Part shown: positions 44,977 to 55,143 of the stretch, one piece after another
How positions within the stretch are numbered: position 1 is the stretch's first letter
Layout: the number at the start of each line of letters is the position of its first letter
Assembly (NCBI RefSeq): GCF_014649655.1
Contig: NZ_BMTL01000026.1
Span: 62,001-126,000, forward strand
Direction: 5' to 3'
Source: Streptomyces humidus
GTDB lineage: Bacteria; Actinomycetota; Actinomycetes; Streptomycetales; Streptomycetaceae
Length of the DNA: 64,000 nucleotides
The notes under the pieces: generated by a model
What the model saw: only the letters and a program-made list of their open reading frames with translations
What the model was told of the DNA's origin: nothing
Database searches by the model: none
Made by a program: the position numbers and the translations under genes

Positions 44977-45335
44977 GCGGGACCCCCGGCGAGCCGGGCG
45001 GAGACGCAGGGCGGCAGGTTCGGCGCCTCGGTGGAGAGCCGGACGTAGATCATGTCGTTCTCGACGGCGACCTCGTGCGTGCGGACCGGCAGCTTCGCCG
45101 GCGGCGAGTCGACCGCACCGGTGCGCAGGTCGAACTTGGAGGCATGCAGGGGGCATTCCACCTCGCAGCCCTCCAGCCAGCCGTCGGCGAGCGAGGCGTC
45201 CTGGTGGGTGCAGGTGTCGTCGATGGCGAAGAGCTCGCCGTCGTCGGTGTGGAACACCGAGACCGGCGGGTCGACGTCGAGCCGGAAGGCCTCGCCTCGC
45301 GGGAGATCCGCGAGACGGCACGCGGGAATCATCAT
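44973..45335 (-). CDS. Rieske-type [2Fe-2S] ferredoxin
   Basis: A small Rieske ferredoxin of 120 residues with the cluster ligands in CTHQDASLADG (Cys-x-His) and CPLHASKFD (Cys-x2-His), like HcaC or BphA3. It carries electrons between the FAD reductase 4 bp downstream and a terminal Rieske oxygenase, most simply GbcA. Pseudomonas GbcA instead uses the single FNR-type GbcB, so this would be a three-component version. Two sets of tandem IclR-type boxes lie upstream. ATG at 45335. Confidence 0.88.
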   Translation of the reverse strand: MMIPACRLADLPRGEAFRLDVDPPVSVFHTDDGELFAIDDTCTHQDASLADGWLEGCEVECPLHASKFDLRTGAVDSPPAKLPVRTHEVAVENDMIYVRLSTEAPNLPPCVSARLAGGPA

Positions 45336-45343
45336 GACACCTC

Positions 45344-45379
45344 GGTGCGTATAACGAAACGGTTTGCGGTAAGCGCAAC
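45344..45379. promoter_or_regulatory. Tandem IclR-type boxes upstream of the Rieske ferredoxin
   Basis: GGTGCG-TATAA-CGAAAC (45344-45360) and TTTGCG-GTAAG-CGCAAC (45363-45379) start 19 bp apart, only 9 bp before the ferredoxin start, as expected for a repressor site. Confidence 0.65.
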
Positions 45380-45444
45380 ATCAGTCTGGAGTCGCCCAGA
45401 ACCCTTGTCAAGGCATTCAGAGGCCCCTCTGAGTGACTCAAGTC

Positions 45445-45480
45445 GTTGCGACATGCAAAACTCACCTCACATAGAACAAC
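45445..45480. promoter_or_regulatory. Second, distal pair of IclR-type boxes
   Basis: GTTGCG-ACATG-CAAAAC (45445-45461) and the weaker ACCTCA-CATAG-AACAAC (45464-45480) again start 19 bp apart. They lie about 110 bp upstream of the ferredoxin, in the 420-bp region between it and the formate dehydrogenase-like gene. The rest of that region (45481-45754) is GC-rich with a short direct repeat (GCGGCGGAGCGGACAG) and no gene. Confidence 0.5.
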
Positions 45481-45754
45481 GAAAGCGTGTCGGGTCGCCT
45501 CGAGGCAACCGCGCGGCGCGGACAGGCACGCGAGCCCGGAGAGGGCCGCGAAAGGCCCGGCCGGAAGCCCGGCCGCCACTGCCGGCAGGGCGACCGAGCG
45601 CGTCACCGCGCGCCGCCCCACGCGGCTCGCCTCCGGGCAGGTCCCGGCCCGCTCCGGACCGGGCGGCGGAGCGGACAGGGCGGCGGAGCGGACAGGATGC
45701 GGGACGGGGCGGCGGACTGCGGGGCGAGGAGGCGCCCCGTTCTCCCGTCGGGCC

Positions 45755-48070
<2,316 letters not shown>

Positions 48071-48280
48071 CTGAAGCGCCACTCCGGGTGTAGGGGAATC
48101 AGAGCCGTTCCGTCGAACGGCGCCCCGGCCTCTCGGCGGGCCGCCTCACGGACTCCGGAAGGTCGCGTACCGCACGACAAAGCCGGGGTGCCGGGGCGTG
48201 GTCCCACGTGTCCCCGTACCCCCGTCGCACATCAACCGCCGGACATCAGCCGCCGGACGTGAACCGTCGGACGTGAGCCG

Positions 48281-49366
48281 TCACAGGACCACGACGGAAC
48301 GCAGGACGTCGCCCTGGTGCATGCGCGCGAAGGCCTTCTCCACCTCGTCGAGCCGGATGGTCTCCGTCACGAAGGCGTCCAGGTTCAGGCGGTCCTGGAG
48401 GTAGAGGTCGATGAGCATGGGGAAGTCGCGGGAGGGGAGGCAGTCGCCGTACCAGGAGGACTTCAGCGAGCCGCCGCGCCCGAACACGTCGAGCAGGGGC
48501 AGTTCGAGCTTCATCTCCGGGGTGGGGACGCCGACCAGGACGACCGTCCCGGCCAGGTCGCGGGCGTAGAAGGCCTGCCTGTACGTCTCCGGGCGGCCCA
48601 CCGCCTCGATGACGACGTCGGCGCCGAAGCCGCCCGTCAGCTCACGGATCGCCTCGACCGGGTCCGTCTCACGGGAGTTGACCGAGTGGGTCGCGCCCAG
48701 CTTCCGGGCGGTCTCCAGCTTGAGGTCGTCGATGTCCACCGCGATGATCTTCGCCGCGCCCGCGAGTTCGGATCCGGCGACAGCGGCGGCCCCGACCCCG
48801 CCGCAGCCGATGACGGCGACCGAGTCGCCCCGGCCGACGTTCCCGGTGTTGATCGCGGCGCCGATGCCGGCCATCACCCCGCAGCCCAGCAGGCCGGCGA
48901 CCGCCGCCGACGCGGCCCGGTCCACCTTGGTGCACTGACCGGCGGCGACCAGCGTCTTCTCCGCGAACGCGCCGATGCCCAGCGCCGGAGACAGCTCGGC
49001 GCCGTCGAGCAGGGTCATCTTCTGGACGGCGTTGTGGGTGCTGAAGCAGTACCAGGGGCGCCCGCGCCGACAGGCTCGGCACGTACCGCACACCGCACGC
49101 CAGTTGAGGATGACGAAATCACCCGGGGCGACATCCGTGACCCCTTCGCCCACGGACTCCACCACACCAGCCGCCTCGTGGCCGAGCAGGAAGGGGAAGT
49201 CGTCGTTGATGCCGCCCTCCCGGTAGTGCAGGTCGGTGTGACAGACCCCGCAGGCCTCGACCTTCACCAGCGCCTCACCCGGGCCCGGGTCCGGCACGAC
49301 GATCGTTTCCAGGCTGACGGGGGCGCCTTTGCCCCGCGCGACGACACCGCGGACCTGGTGAGCCAT
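48281..49366 (-). CDS. mscR: S-(hydroxymethyl)mycothiol dehydrogenase (copy 2)
   Basis: A second MscR of 361 residues with the same zinc ligands (CGVCHTDLHYREGG; CGTCRACRRGRPWYC) and length as the gene at 21843, but with substitutions throughout (AHQVRGVVARGKGAPVSLET at the N-terminus), so it is an old paralogue and not a recent copy. It removes formaldehyde set free by betaine demethylation. Monocistronic; ATG at 49366. Tandem IclR-type boxes lie 36-71 bp upstream. Confidence 0.93.
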   Translation of the reverse strand: MAHQVRGVVARGKGAPVSLETIVVPDPGPGEALVKVEACGVCHTDLHYREGGINDDFPFLLGHEAAGVVESVGEGVTDVAPGDFVILNWRAVCGTCRACRRGRPWYCFSTHNAVQKMTLLDGAELSPALGIGAFAEKTLVAAGQCTKVDRAASAAVAGLLGCGVMAGIGAAINTGNVGRGDSVAVIGCGGVGAAAVAGSELAGAAKIIAVDIDDLKLETARKLGATHSVNSRETDPVEAIRELTGGFGADVVIEAVGRPETYRQAFYARDLAGTVVLVGVPTPEMKLELPLLDVFGRGGSLKSSWYGDCLPSRDFPMLIDLYLQDRLNLDAFVTETIRLDEVEKAFARMHQGDVLRSVVVL

Positions 49367-49401
49367 GGCCACTCCTCGGCTGGTTCGAGAGCTGACTTCG
49401 A

Positions 49402-49437
49402 GTTTCACATCGCGATACTCATCGCATGTACCGCAAC
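49402..49437. promoter_or_regulatory. Tandem IclR-type boxes upstream of mscR copy 2
   Basis: GTTTCA-CATCG-CGATAC (49402-49418) and ATCGCA-TGTAC-CGCAAC (49421-49437) start 19 bp apart. They mark the right-hand border of the proposed regulon. The remaining spacer to 49637 has no supported gene. Confidence 0.6.
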
Positions 49438-49637
49438 ACAGCATGGTGGAGCGCCGACCCTGGGTCAAGGATCCGTGGGCAGCACGATGCGCGGCTCCTC
49501 GCACGTGTCGTCCTCGCGCCCGTCGTCCGCCGCGGCCTGAAGGGCCGCGGTCAGGCTGCCTCCTGCTGCGATGCAGGCATACAGAGCGGCTGGATCAAGG
49601 GCGGCGTCCGTCGGACGAGTACGCCGCAGCCGTGGGC

Positions 49638-50294
49638 TCAGGCGCTCGCGAGGGTGAGCTTGACGGCGAAGCCGAGGAAGAGCACGCCGGCGGCGGTCGT
49701 GGCGCCCGCGGAGAGGCGCCGCCGGCGGTGGAAGGCTGCCGCCAGTCGCGTGCCGCTGAAGATCAGCGCGGTCAGATAGAGGAAGCTCGCCAGCTGGGCG
49801 AACGCGCCGAGCACGACGAAGGAGAGGGCCGGGTAGGCATACCCGGGGTCCACGAACTGCACGAAGAACGCGACGAAGAACAGGATCGCCTTCGGGTTGA
49901 ACAGACTGATCACGAGCGCGCGCCTGAACGGCCTCTCCCCGACCGCCGCGGGCGCCTCGGCCTGCGCATCCCGCGCGGCCGGCTCCCGCCGGGCCCGCCA
50001 CATCGTCCGCGCGGCTCTGAGCATCCCGACGGCCAGCCAGGTCAGATACCCGGCGCCGGCGTACTTCACGATCCCGAAGAGCAGGGCGTTCGCCTGCAGG
50101 AGCGACGCCACTCCGGCGGCCGACAGCGTCATCAGCACGGCGTCCCCGCACCACACGCCCGCGGCGGCCGCATAACCGGTACGGACGCCCCGGCGGGCCG
50201 CGACGGACAGCACGTACAGCGAGTTCGGCCCGGGCAGCAGAACGATCAGGACGAGGCCTGCGAGATAGGTGGGCAGATCGATGACGCCGAACAT
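49638..50294 (-). CDS. LysE/RhtB-family amino-acid exporter
   Basis: A six-helix exporter of 218 residues with the family motif LIVLLPGPNSLYVLSVAARR near the N-terminus and ALVISLFNPKAILFFVAFF in the middle. LeuE/RhtB-like proteins export neutral amino acids or homoserine lactones. The ATG at 50294 gives the normal N-terminus. It is monocistronic. No link to the betaine island is evident other than position; export of excess glycine or serine-derived amino acids would be speculation. Confidence 0.88.
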   Translation of the reverse strand: MFGVIDLPTYLAGLVLIVLLPGPNSLYVLSVAARRGVRTGYAAAAGVWCGDAVLMTLSAAGVASLLQANALLFGIVKYAGAGYLTWLAVGMLRAARTMWRARREPAARDAQAEAPAAVGERPFRRALVISLFNPKAILFFVAFFVQFVDPGYAYPALSFVVLGAFAQLASFLYLTALIFSGTRLAAAFHRRRRLSAGATTAAGVLFLGFAVKLTLASA

Positions 50295-50586
50295 GGCAGC
50301 GAGTGTCGCACGAGGACACGCCGGTCCCGCGAGCCGGGCCCGCGAGCATGCGGGGCGGCGCTTCACTGCCGGCGCACGGCCGGACCCCCGGCAGCACCCC
50401 GCCCACCACGCCCACCACGCCCACCACGCCTTCACCGTCGCGTATCCGGTCTTCTCCGCCGAGCCTCCTGTTCCCGACCCGTCGGCCGGGCCGCGGGACC
50501 GTCTGCGGCGTCGGATGGGGGTTCCAGCGACAGGCCCGCCGCCTCGGGCAGTGGGCCCCGCCTGGATGGCCGCACCCTTCAGGTCC
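50295..50586. other. Intergenic region with a short tandem repeat
   Basis: It contains three to four copies of the 9-bp unit CCCACCACG (about 50400-50430) and no convincing gene on either strand. It is followed by the promoter module of the cupin gene. Confidence 0.5.
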
Positions 50587-50670
50587 GAGCCAGGGACGAC
50601 GTGTCCGCGGATGAAGTCGCCCTTCATCCGGTCGCCGGTTCGCGCCAGGATCTTCCTGTCGGACAGAGGG
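50587..50670 (+). promoter_or_regulatory. 84-bp promoter module of the cupin gene, shared with the MmyB-type regulator
   Basis: This segment aligns without gaps to 52986-53069, with about 67 of 84 bases identical. It contains the dyad GGGACGACGTGTCC (50593-50606), the identical block CCCTTCATCCGGT and a downstream CCTGTCGGACAGAGG. The cupin ATG lies 110 bp further on. Confidence 0.65.
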
Positions 50671-50779
50671 GCCGCGGCGGATGCCCGAGCCGCGCGGGCT
50701 GTCCGCCCGGCAGGTCGACGCGACGGTCGACGGCTCCCTCTGATCCTCACCTGACCGACCTTTGAAGGAGACGAACCCG

Positions 50780-51280
50780 ATGATCCCCGACGACGACCCG
50801 TCCCGCGCGCTGACCGTGGCGAACCCCGACGACCCCAGCACGACGTACATCTCCCTGGTGGGCAACACCTACGCCATGCTGGTCACCGGCCGGCAGACGA
50901 ACGGCCGGTACTGCCTGATCGACATGCGCGTCCCCGACGGCGGCGGGCCGCCGCCGCACCGGCACGACTTCGAGGAGATGTTCACGATCCTCGAGGGCGA
51001 GATCGAGTTCACCTTCCGGGGCGAGAAGCACAGCGTACGGGCCGGGTCCACGATCAACATCCCCGCCAACGCGCCGCACCACTTCCGCAACGCATCGGGT
51101 GCGCCGGCGCGCATGCTGTGCATGTGCACGCCTGCCGGCCAGGACGAGTACTTCACCCGTATCGGCGATGTCGTCGAGGGCAAGGACGCGCCGCCGCCCC
51201 GACTGACGCAGGACGAGCTCGCCGAGCGCCGTCGCCGCGCGGCCGAGTTGGCCTCGGCCTACCGAAGCGAGTTCCTGTGA
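50780..51280 (+). CDS. Cupin-domain protein
   Basis: A single-domain cupin of 166 residues: motif 1 H60-R-H62-x3-E66 (PPHRHDFEEMFTILEGE) and motif 2 with H100/H101 (NIPANAPHHFRN), forming a metal site of the quercetinase/oxygenase-like type. Reaction unknown. The C-terminal 40 residues are charged and helical. ATG at 50780 with AAGGAG. Its promoter shares an 84-bp module with the regulator gene 2.3 kb downstream, so the two probably form a small regulon. Confidence 0.85.
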   Translation: MIPDDDPSRALTVANPDDPSTTYISLVGNTYAMLVTGRQTNGRYCLIDMRVPDGGGPPPHRHDFEEMFTILEGEIEFTFRGEKHSVRAGSTINIPANAPHHFRNASGAPARMLCMCTPAGQDEYFTRIGDVVEGKDAPPPRLTQDELAERRRRAAELASAYRSEFL

Positions 51281-51477
51281 CTCACGGGGCCGGCAAGCCA
51301 GGCACCGGCGACGGGGATGAGTCCCCCGCCGAACCGGACACCCGGACACGGAGGTTCCGGTCCTGGAGGCGCAGTCCGCGTCGAGTGCCGACTCTGTTCC
51401 CGATCAGTCCAGTTGAGACCGCCTTGACGGGCGCTTCACGTCGCGAGCCGGGGGCGGCTTCCACGAAGGCGCGCGGG

Positions 51478-52791
51478 TCAGTCGAACATGGCGCAGTGGA
51501 CCGCGTCCATCAGGGCCGCGCCGGTCTGGTGCGCCTGCCTGCCGAGAGTGGACGTGGCGAAGAAGAAGGCTGCCGTGCGACGGCCGGTGGCGTCGGTGAC
51601 GTTGTAGGTCGCGTAGCCCGGGACGACGCCGACATGGTCCCAGACCGTGCCGCAGTCGGTCTTCGCCGTCTCGATGCCCAACCCGTAACCGAGCTCGTCC
51701 GGGTCCCCCGGCCCGCCCTCCGGCACGGTGGTGCGCATCTCGGCCAGTTGGGCGGCGGGAAGCAGGCGGCCCGACATCAGCGCGCCGTAGAAACGGGACC
51801 AGTCACCGGCGGTGGACACGATCGCGGCATCCGCGCCGGCGGCCGTGCCGTAGTCGCCGGTGACGTCCACGTGGTCGTCGTGCTGCGGTCCGGCGTAGTT
51901 CCTGAACTCGTCGGGGACGTCCGGTGGCATGTGGGCGGCGTCAGGTTCGTAGCCGTGCGCGTGCCGGTCGTGCCAGGCGGAGCCGGTGGCGTAGAACGTG
52001 TGCCGGAGGCCCAGGGGTCCGGTGATCCGGTCCCGGACCAGCGACGCAAGGTTCTTGCCGGTGGCCTTCTCCAGGACGGCGCCGATCGCGATGTAGTTGG
52101 TGTTGCTGTACGACCACTCGGCGCCGGGTTCGAACAGCGCCGGGTGTCCGCTCACCAGGCTCAGGATCTCCGCCGACGTCCACACATGGGAGTCGCGGCC
52201 GGTGAGGGCCGGTGCGAGGGCGGGGTCCTCGGTGTAGTCGAACAGCCCACTGGTGTGGTTGAGCAGCATGCGCAGGGTGATCGCTCCGCCGTTGCGCACC
52301 TTGCCGGGCAGCCACTTGTCGACCGGGTCGGTGAGGGCGAGTCTGTGCTCGGCGACCAGTTGCAGGACGAGGGTGGCCATCACCGTCTTGGTGTTGGACG
52401 CCTCCCGCACCTCGTCGTCCGCCCGGAGCCGGTGGTCCTTCTTCGTCCAGGCGGCCTGCTCGGAGATCTCGATGGGCCTGCCGTGACCGTCGTCCACCCG
52501 CACGATCACCCCGGGCACGCCTTCTGCCACCAACTTCCGCGCCAGCTGCCGCAGATGAGCGCGTGTCTCCACAGTGCGCTGCTGTCGGGACGCCGCGAGC
52601 GTCCGCGGGCCGGCGGCCGCACTGTCGCGGACCGCCACACTCTCGCGGACCGCCGCACTCTCATGGATCGTGTTCGCACTCGTCGGGGCAGCAGCGAGGG
52701 GCACGACGAGGGCGGCGGACACCGCGACTGTTGCCACCGCGCGAAACCCCGTCAGTTGCGGACGCCGGCCGACGCGCACGTTCACACGCAA
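51478..52791 (-). CDS. Secreted serine hydrolase (class C beta-lactamase / DD-peptidase family)
   Basis: About 437 residues: a signal peptide (AVATVAVSAALVVPLAAAPT followed by SANT), then the beta-lactamase-like domain with S-x-x-K as SNTK (EASNTKTVMATLVLQL), Y-x-N as YSNTNY and a C-terminal H-V-G. The substitution of the usual KTG by HVG is common in D-alanyl-D-alanine carboxypeptidase-like esterases. TTG at 52791 has AAGGAG at 6 nt; GTG at 52785 is an alternative. It is divergent from the MmyB-type regulator, sharing its promoter region. Confidence 0.85.
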   Translation of the reverse strand: MRVNVRVGRRPQLTGFRAVATVAVSAALVVPLAAAPTSANTIHESAAVRESVAVRDSAAAGPRTLAASRQQRTVETRAHLRQLARKLVAEGVPGVIVRVDDGHGRPIEISEQAAWTKKDHRLRADDEVREASNTKTVMATLVLQLVAEHRLALTDPVDKWLPGKVRNGGAITLRMLLNHTSGLFDYTEDPALAPALTGRDSHVWTSAEILSLVSGHPALFEPGAEWSYSNTNYIAIGAVLEKATGKNLASLVRDRITGPLGLRHTFYATGSAWHDRHAHGYEPDAAHMPPDVPDEFRNYAGPQHDDHVDVTGDYGTAAGADAAIVSTAGDWSRFYGALMSGRLLPAAQLAEMRTTVPEGGPGDPDELGYGLGIETAKTDCGTVWDHVGVVPGYATYNVTDATGRRTAAFFFATSTLGRQAHQTGAALMDAVHCAMFD

Positions 52792-52985
52792 TTCATGCTC
52801 CTTCAGGATCCGGGAAGGCCATCGGGCACGATCGGGGTACGGGAGGAGAACACGGGCCTCCGTCAGACGAGTTGTCGCCTGGCCCGCGGACGAAGCCGGC
52901 TCCGGCGAGCCTTGCACAGCCCGCGGGGAGTCCTTCGCAGGATAGCCGAGGACGGGAAAAAGTTGACTGTCGGTTACTCGACCCT

Positions 52986-53069
52986 CAGCCAGGGACAACT
53001 TGTCCGCGGTTGGAACTGCCCTTCATCCGGTTTCCCGTTCGCGTCAAGATTGTCCTGTCGAACAGAGGA
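52986..53069 (+). promoter_or_regulatory. 84-bp promoter module of the MmyB-type regulator
   Basis: It contains the perfect dyad GGACAA-C-TTGTCC (52993-53005) and a distal TGTCCTGTCGAACAGAGG. About 80 percent identical, without gaps, to the module in front of the cupin gene. It ends 9 bp before the regulator ATG, which suggests autoregulation. Confidence 0.65.
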
Positions 53070-53078
53070 GACAGGACG

Positions 53079-53900
53079 ATGGACCGGGCCTTGCTGGCGG
53101 ATTTCCTCCGAGCGCGTCGGGAGGCGTTGCAGCCGGAGGATGTCGGGCTTCCCCGCGGGCAGCGGCGCCGTACCGGCGGGCTGCGGCGCGAGGAGGTGGC
53201 GGCGCTGGCCGGGATGTCTGCCGACTACTACAGCCGAATCGAGCAGCAGCGAGGCCCGGCGCCGTCGGAGCGGATGCTCGTCGCGCTCGCTCGGGCGCTG
53301 CGCCTCAACCAGAGCGAGCGTGACCATCTGTTCGTCCTGGGCGGGGTACCGGCGCCGCGGCGGATCCTGCGGGACGACTACGTCGGTCCCACGATGATGC
53401 GGATCGTCGCCGGCCTCTCGGACGTGCCCGCGATCGTGCTGTCACGGCTGGGCGAGGCGTTGCTGCAGACGCGTCCGGCGGTCGCCCTGCTCGGTGACTA
53501 CACCCGGTACTCGGGCATGTCCCGTTACCTGGTCTACCGCTGGTTCACCGGTGATCCGCGGGTCCGTGGCCTGTACCCCGTCGAGGACCATCCGGTTCGG
53601 GGCAGGGTCTTCGCCGCGGAGATCAGGGAGGCGTACACGGCGGATCCCACCGGGAGGGCCGGGGAGATCGTCGCGGCGCTGTTGGAGGTCAGTTCCGAGT
53701 TCGCGAACATCTGGCGGTTGCACGAGGTGGGTGTGACCCATCATCACGACCTCAAGCGCTACCTGCACCCCGAGTTGGGGGAGCTGGAGCTGTACGCCGA
53801 GATGCTGCTGGATCCGGAGCAGTGTCAGACGCTGCTGGTGTTCACCGCCGTGCCCGGTTCCCCGAGCCACGGCAAGCTTCGGCTTCTGACCGCCGCTTAG
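53079..53900 (+). CDS. XRE-family regulator with MmyB-like ligand-binding domain
   Basis: A 273-residue regulator: helix-turn-helix at residues 3-75 (LRREEVAALAGMSADYYSRI then EQQRG) and a C-terminal PAS-like MmyB domain (DVPAIVLSRLGEALLQTRPA through LTVFTAVPGSPSH). This type in Streptomyces usually controls one neighbouring oxidoreductase or its own gene and may bind a lipid-like ligand. The ATG at 53079 follows GAGGAGACAGG. It is divergent from the serine hydrolase and shares its promoter module with the cupin gene. Confidence 0.9.
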   Translation: MDRALLADFLRARREALQPEDVGLPRGQRRRTGGLRREEVAALAGMSADYYSRIEQQRGPAPSERMLVALARALRLNQSERDHLFVLGGVPAPRRILRDDYVGPTMMRIVAGLSDVPAIVLSRLGEALLQTRPAVALLGDYTRYSGMSRYLVYRWFTGDPRVRGLYPVEDHPVRGRVFAAEIREAYTADPTGRAGEIVAALLEVSSEFANIWRLHEVGVTHHHDLKRYLHPELGELELYAEMLLDPEQCQTLLVFTAVPGSPSHGKLRLLTAA

Positions 53901-54009
53901 CGGGTCAACCCTCACACACCTGAAGGCATGTCTCGAATCCGAGGCGTGCCCGGGCCTCACAATGCTTCAAATTCGAATCATCGATTCACCTTGAAAGGTG
54001 GCATGTGCC

Positions 54010-54951
54010 ATGAAAGCAGTGCGTTTCCATGAGTACGGCGCTCCGGACGTCTTGCGCTACGAGGACGTGGAACAGCCGGTCCCCGCTGCCGGGGAGGTCC
54101 GGATCCGGGTGGCCGCGACGTCGTTCAACCCGGTCGACGGCAACATCCGCGCGGGCTTCATGCAGGGCCCCATCCCGGTGACCCTGCCGCACACCCCCGG
54201 CATCGACGTCGCGGGCACGGTCGACGCGCTCGGCGAGGGCGCGGACCGGGTCAGGGCGGGTGACCAGGTCGTCGGCTTCCTGCCGATGACCGGCGCCGGC
54301 GCGGCGGCGGAGTACGTGCTCGCACCGGCCGGCCTCCTGACGACGGCGCCCGCGAGCATCCCTCTTGCCGATGCGGGCGGGCTGCCGCTGGTCGGGCTCA
54401 CCGCCTGGCAGGCCCTCTTCGACCACGCCAAGCTGACTGCCGGTCAGCGGATCCTGATCAACGGTGCGGGCGGCGCGGTCGGCGGCTACGCCGTGCAGCT
54501 GGCCAAGCACGCGGGCGCGCATGTGATCGCCACAGCCGGGCCGCGCAGCAGTGAACGTGTCAGGACGGCGGGTGCCGACGAGGTGTTCGGCCACGGGGTC
54601 CCCGAACTGTCCGCGCTGGTCGACGTCGTGCTCAACCTCGCGCCGGTCGAACCGATGCAATTGGCCGCGCTGACCTCCGTGGCCCGCGACGGCGGCATCG
54701 TGGTGAACACGACGGTGTGGATGCCCGCGCCTTCCGACGAGGAACGCGACGTGCACGGCGTCAACCTCTTCGTCAACAGCGACGCCGCGCAGCTGGCGAG
54801 GCTGGTGACGCTGGTCGACTCCGGAGCGCTGCACGTCGATATCGCTCGACGGGTGCCGCTGGCCGAGCTGCCGGCGCTGCATGCGGAGGCCGCAGAAGGC
54901 GCACTCTCCGGCAAGGTCCTCGTCCTTCCCCCCGCCGTCTCCCTCACCTGA
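54010..54951 (+). CDS. NADP-dependent quinone oxidoreductase-like dehydrogenase
   Basis: A 313-residue MDR-superfamily enzyme of the zinc-free QOR type: MKAVRFHEYGAPDVLRYEDV at the N-terminus, NPVDGNIRAG, nucleotide motif NGAGGAVGGYAVQLAKHAGA and no structural-zinc cysteine cluster. It reduces quinones or enones with NADPH. Start: ATG at 54010, preferred over the ATG at 54003 or nearby codons. It lies 110 bp downstream of the MmyB-type regulator, a position often occupied by the regulator's target. The AT-rich spacer contains AATTCGAATC-type palindromic sequence. Confidence 0.88.
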   Translation: MKAVRFHEYGAPDVLRYEDVEQPVPAAGEVRIRVAATSFNPVDGNIRAGFMQGPIPVTLPHTPGIDVAGTVDALGEGADRVRAGDQVVGFLPMTGAGAAAEYVLAPAGLLTTAPASIPLADAGGLPLVGLTAWQALFDHAKLTAGQRILINGAGGAVGGYAVQLAKHAGAHVIATAGPRSSERVRTAGADEVFGHGVPELSALVDVVLNLAPVEPMQLAALTSVARDGGIVVNTTVWMPAPSDEERDVHGVNLFVNSDAAQLARLVTLVDSGALHVDIARRVPLAELPALHAEAAEGALSGKVLVLPPAVSLT

Positions 54952-55143
54952 GTCGACCGTTTCCGGCGCGACGATCGCGTCGCTTCTCCCCACGAGCGGT
55001 CGAGCCGTCGCGGAGGGGCTGCGCTCTGCCGGAACGGGCGGAGCGCAGTTCCGACGCATCCATGCCGGCCGCCCGGACCCTCGCCCGGCGCTCCAGGACT
55101 CCTGGGCATCACACCGGCTCGGACCCAGCAACCGGAGAGAGCG

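Noticed and set aside
48162..48178. GTCGCG-TACCG-CACGAC upstream of the formate dehydrogenase-like gene as an IclR-type box
   Set aside because: Both half-sites carry mismatches, and no partner lies 19 bp away, so it is only a weak candidate.
50400..50431. CCCACCACG repeats as an operator array
   Set aside because: They are short, lie inside gene-free GC-rich DNA and do not relate to any promoter motif nearby.
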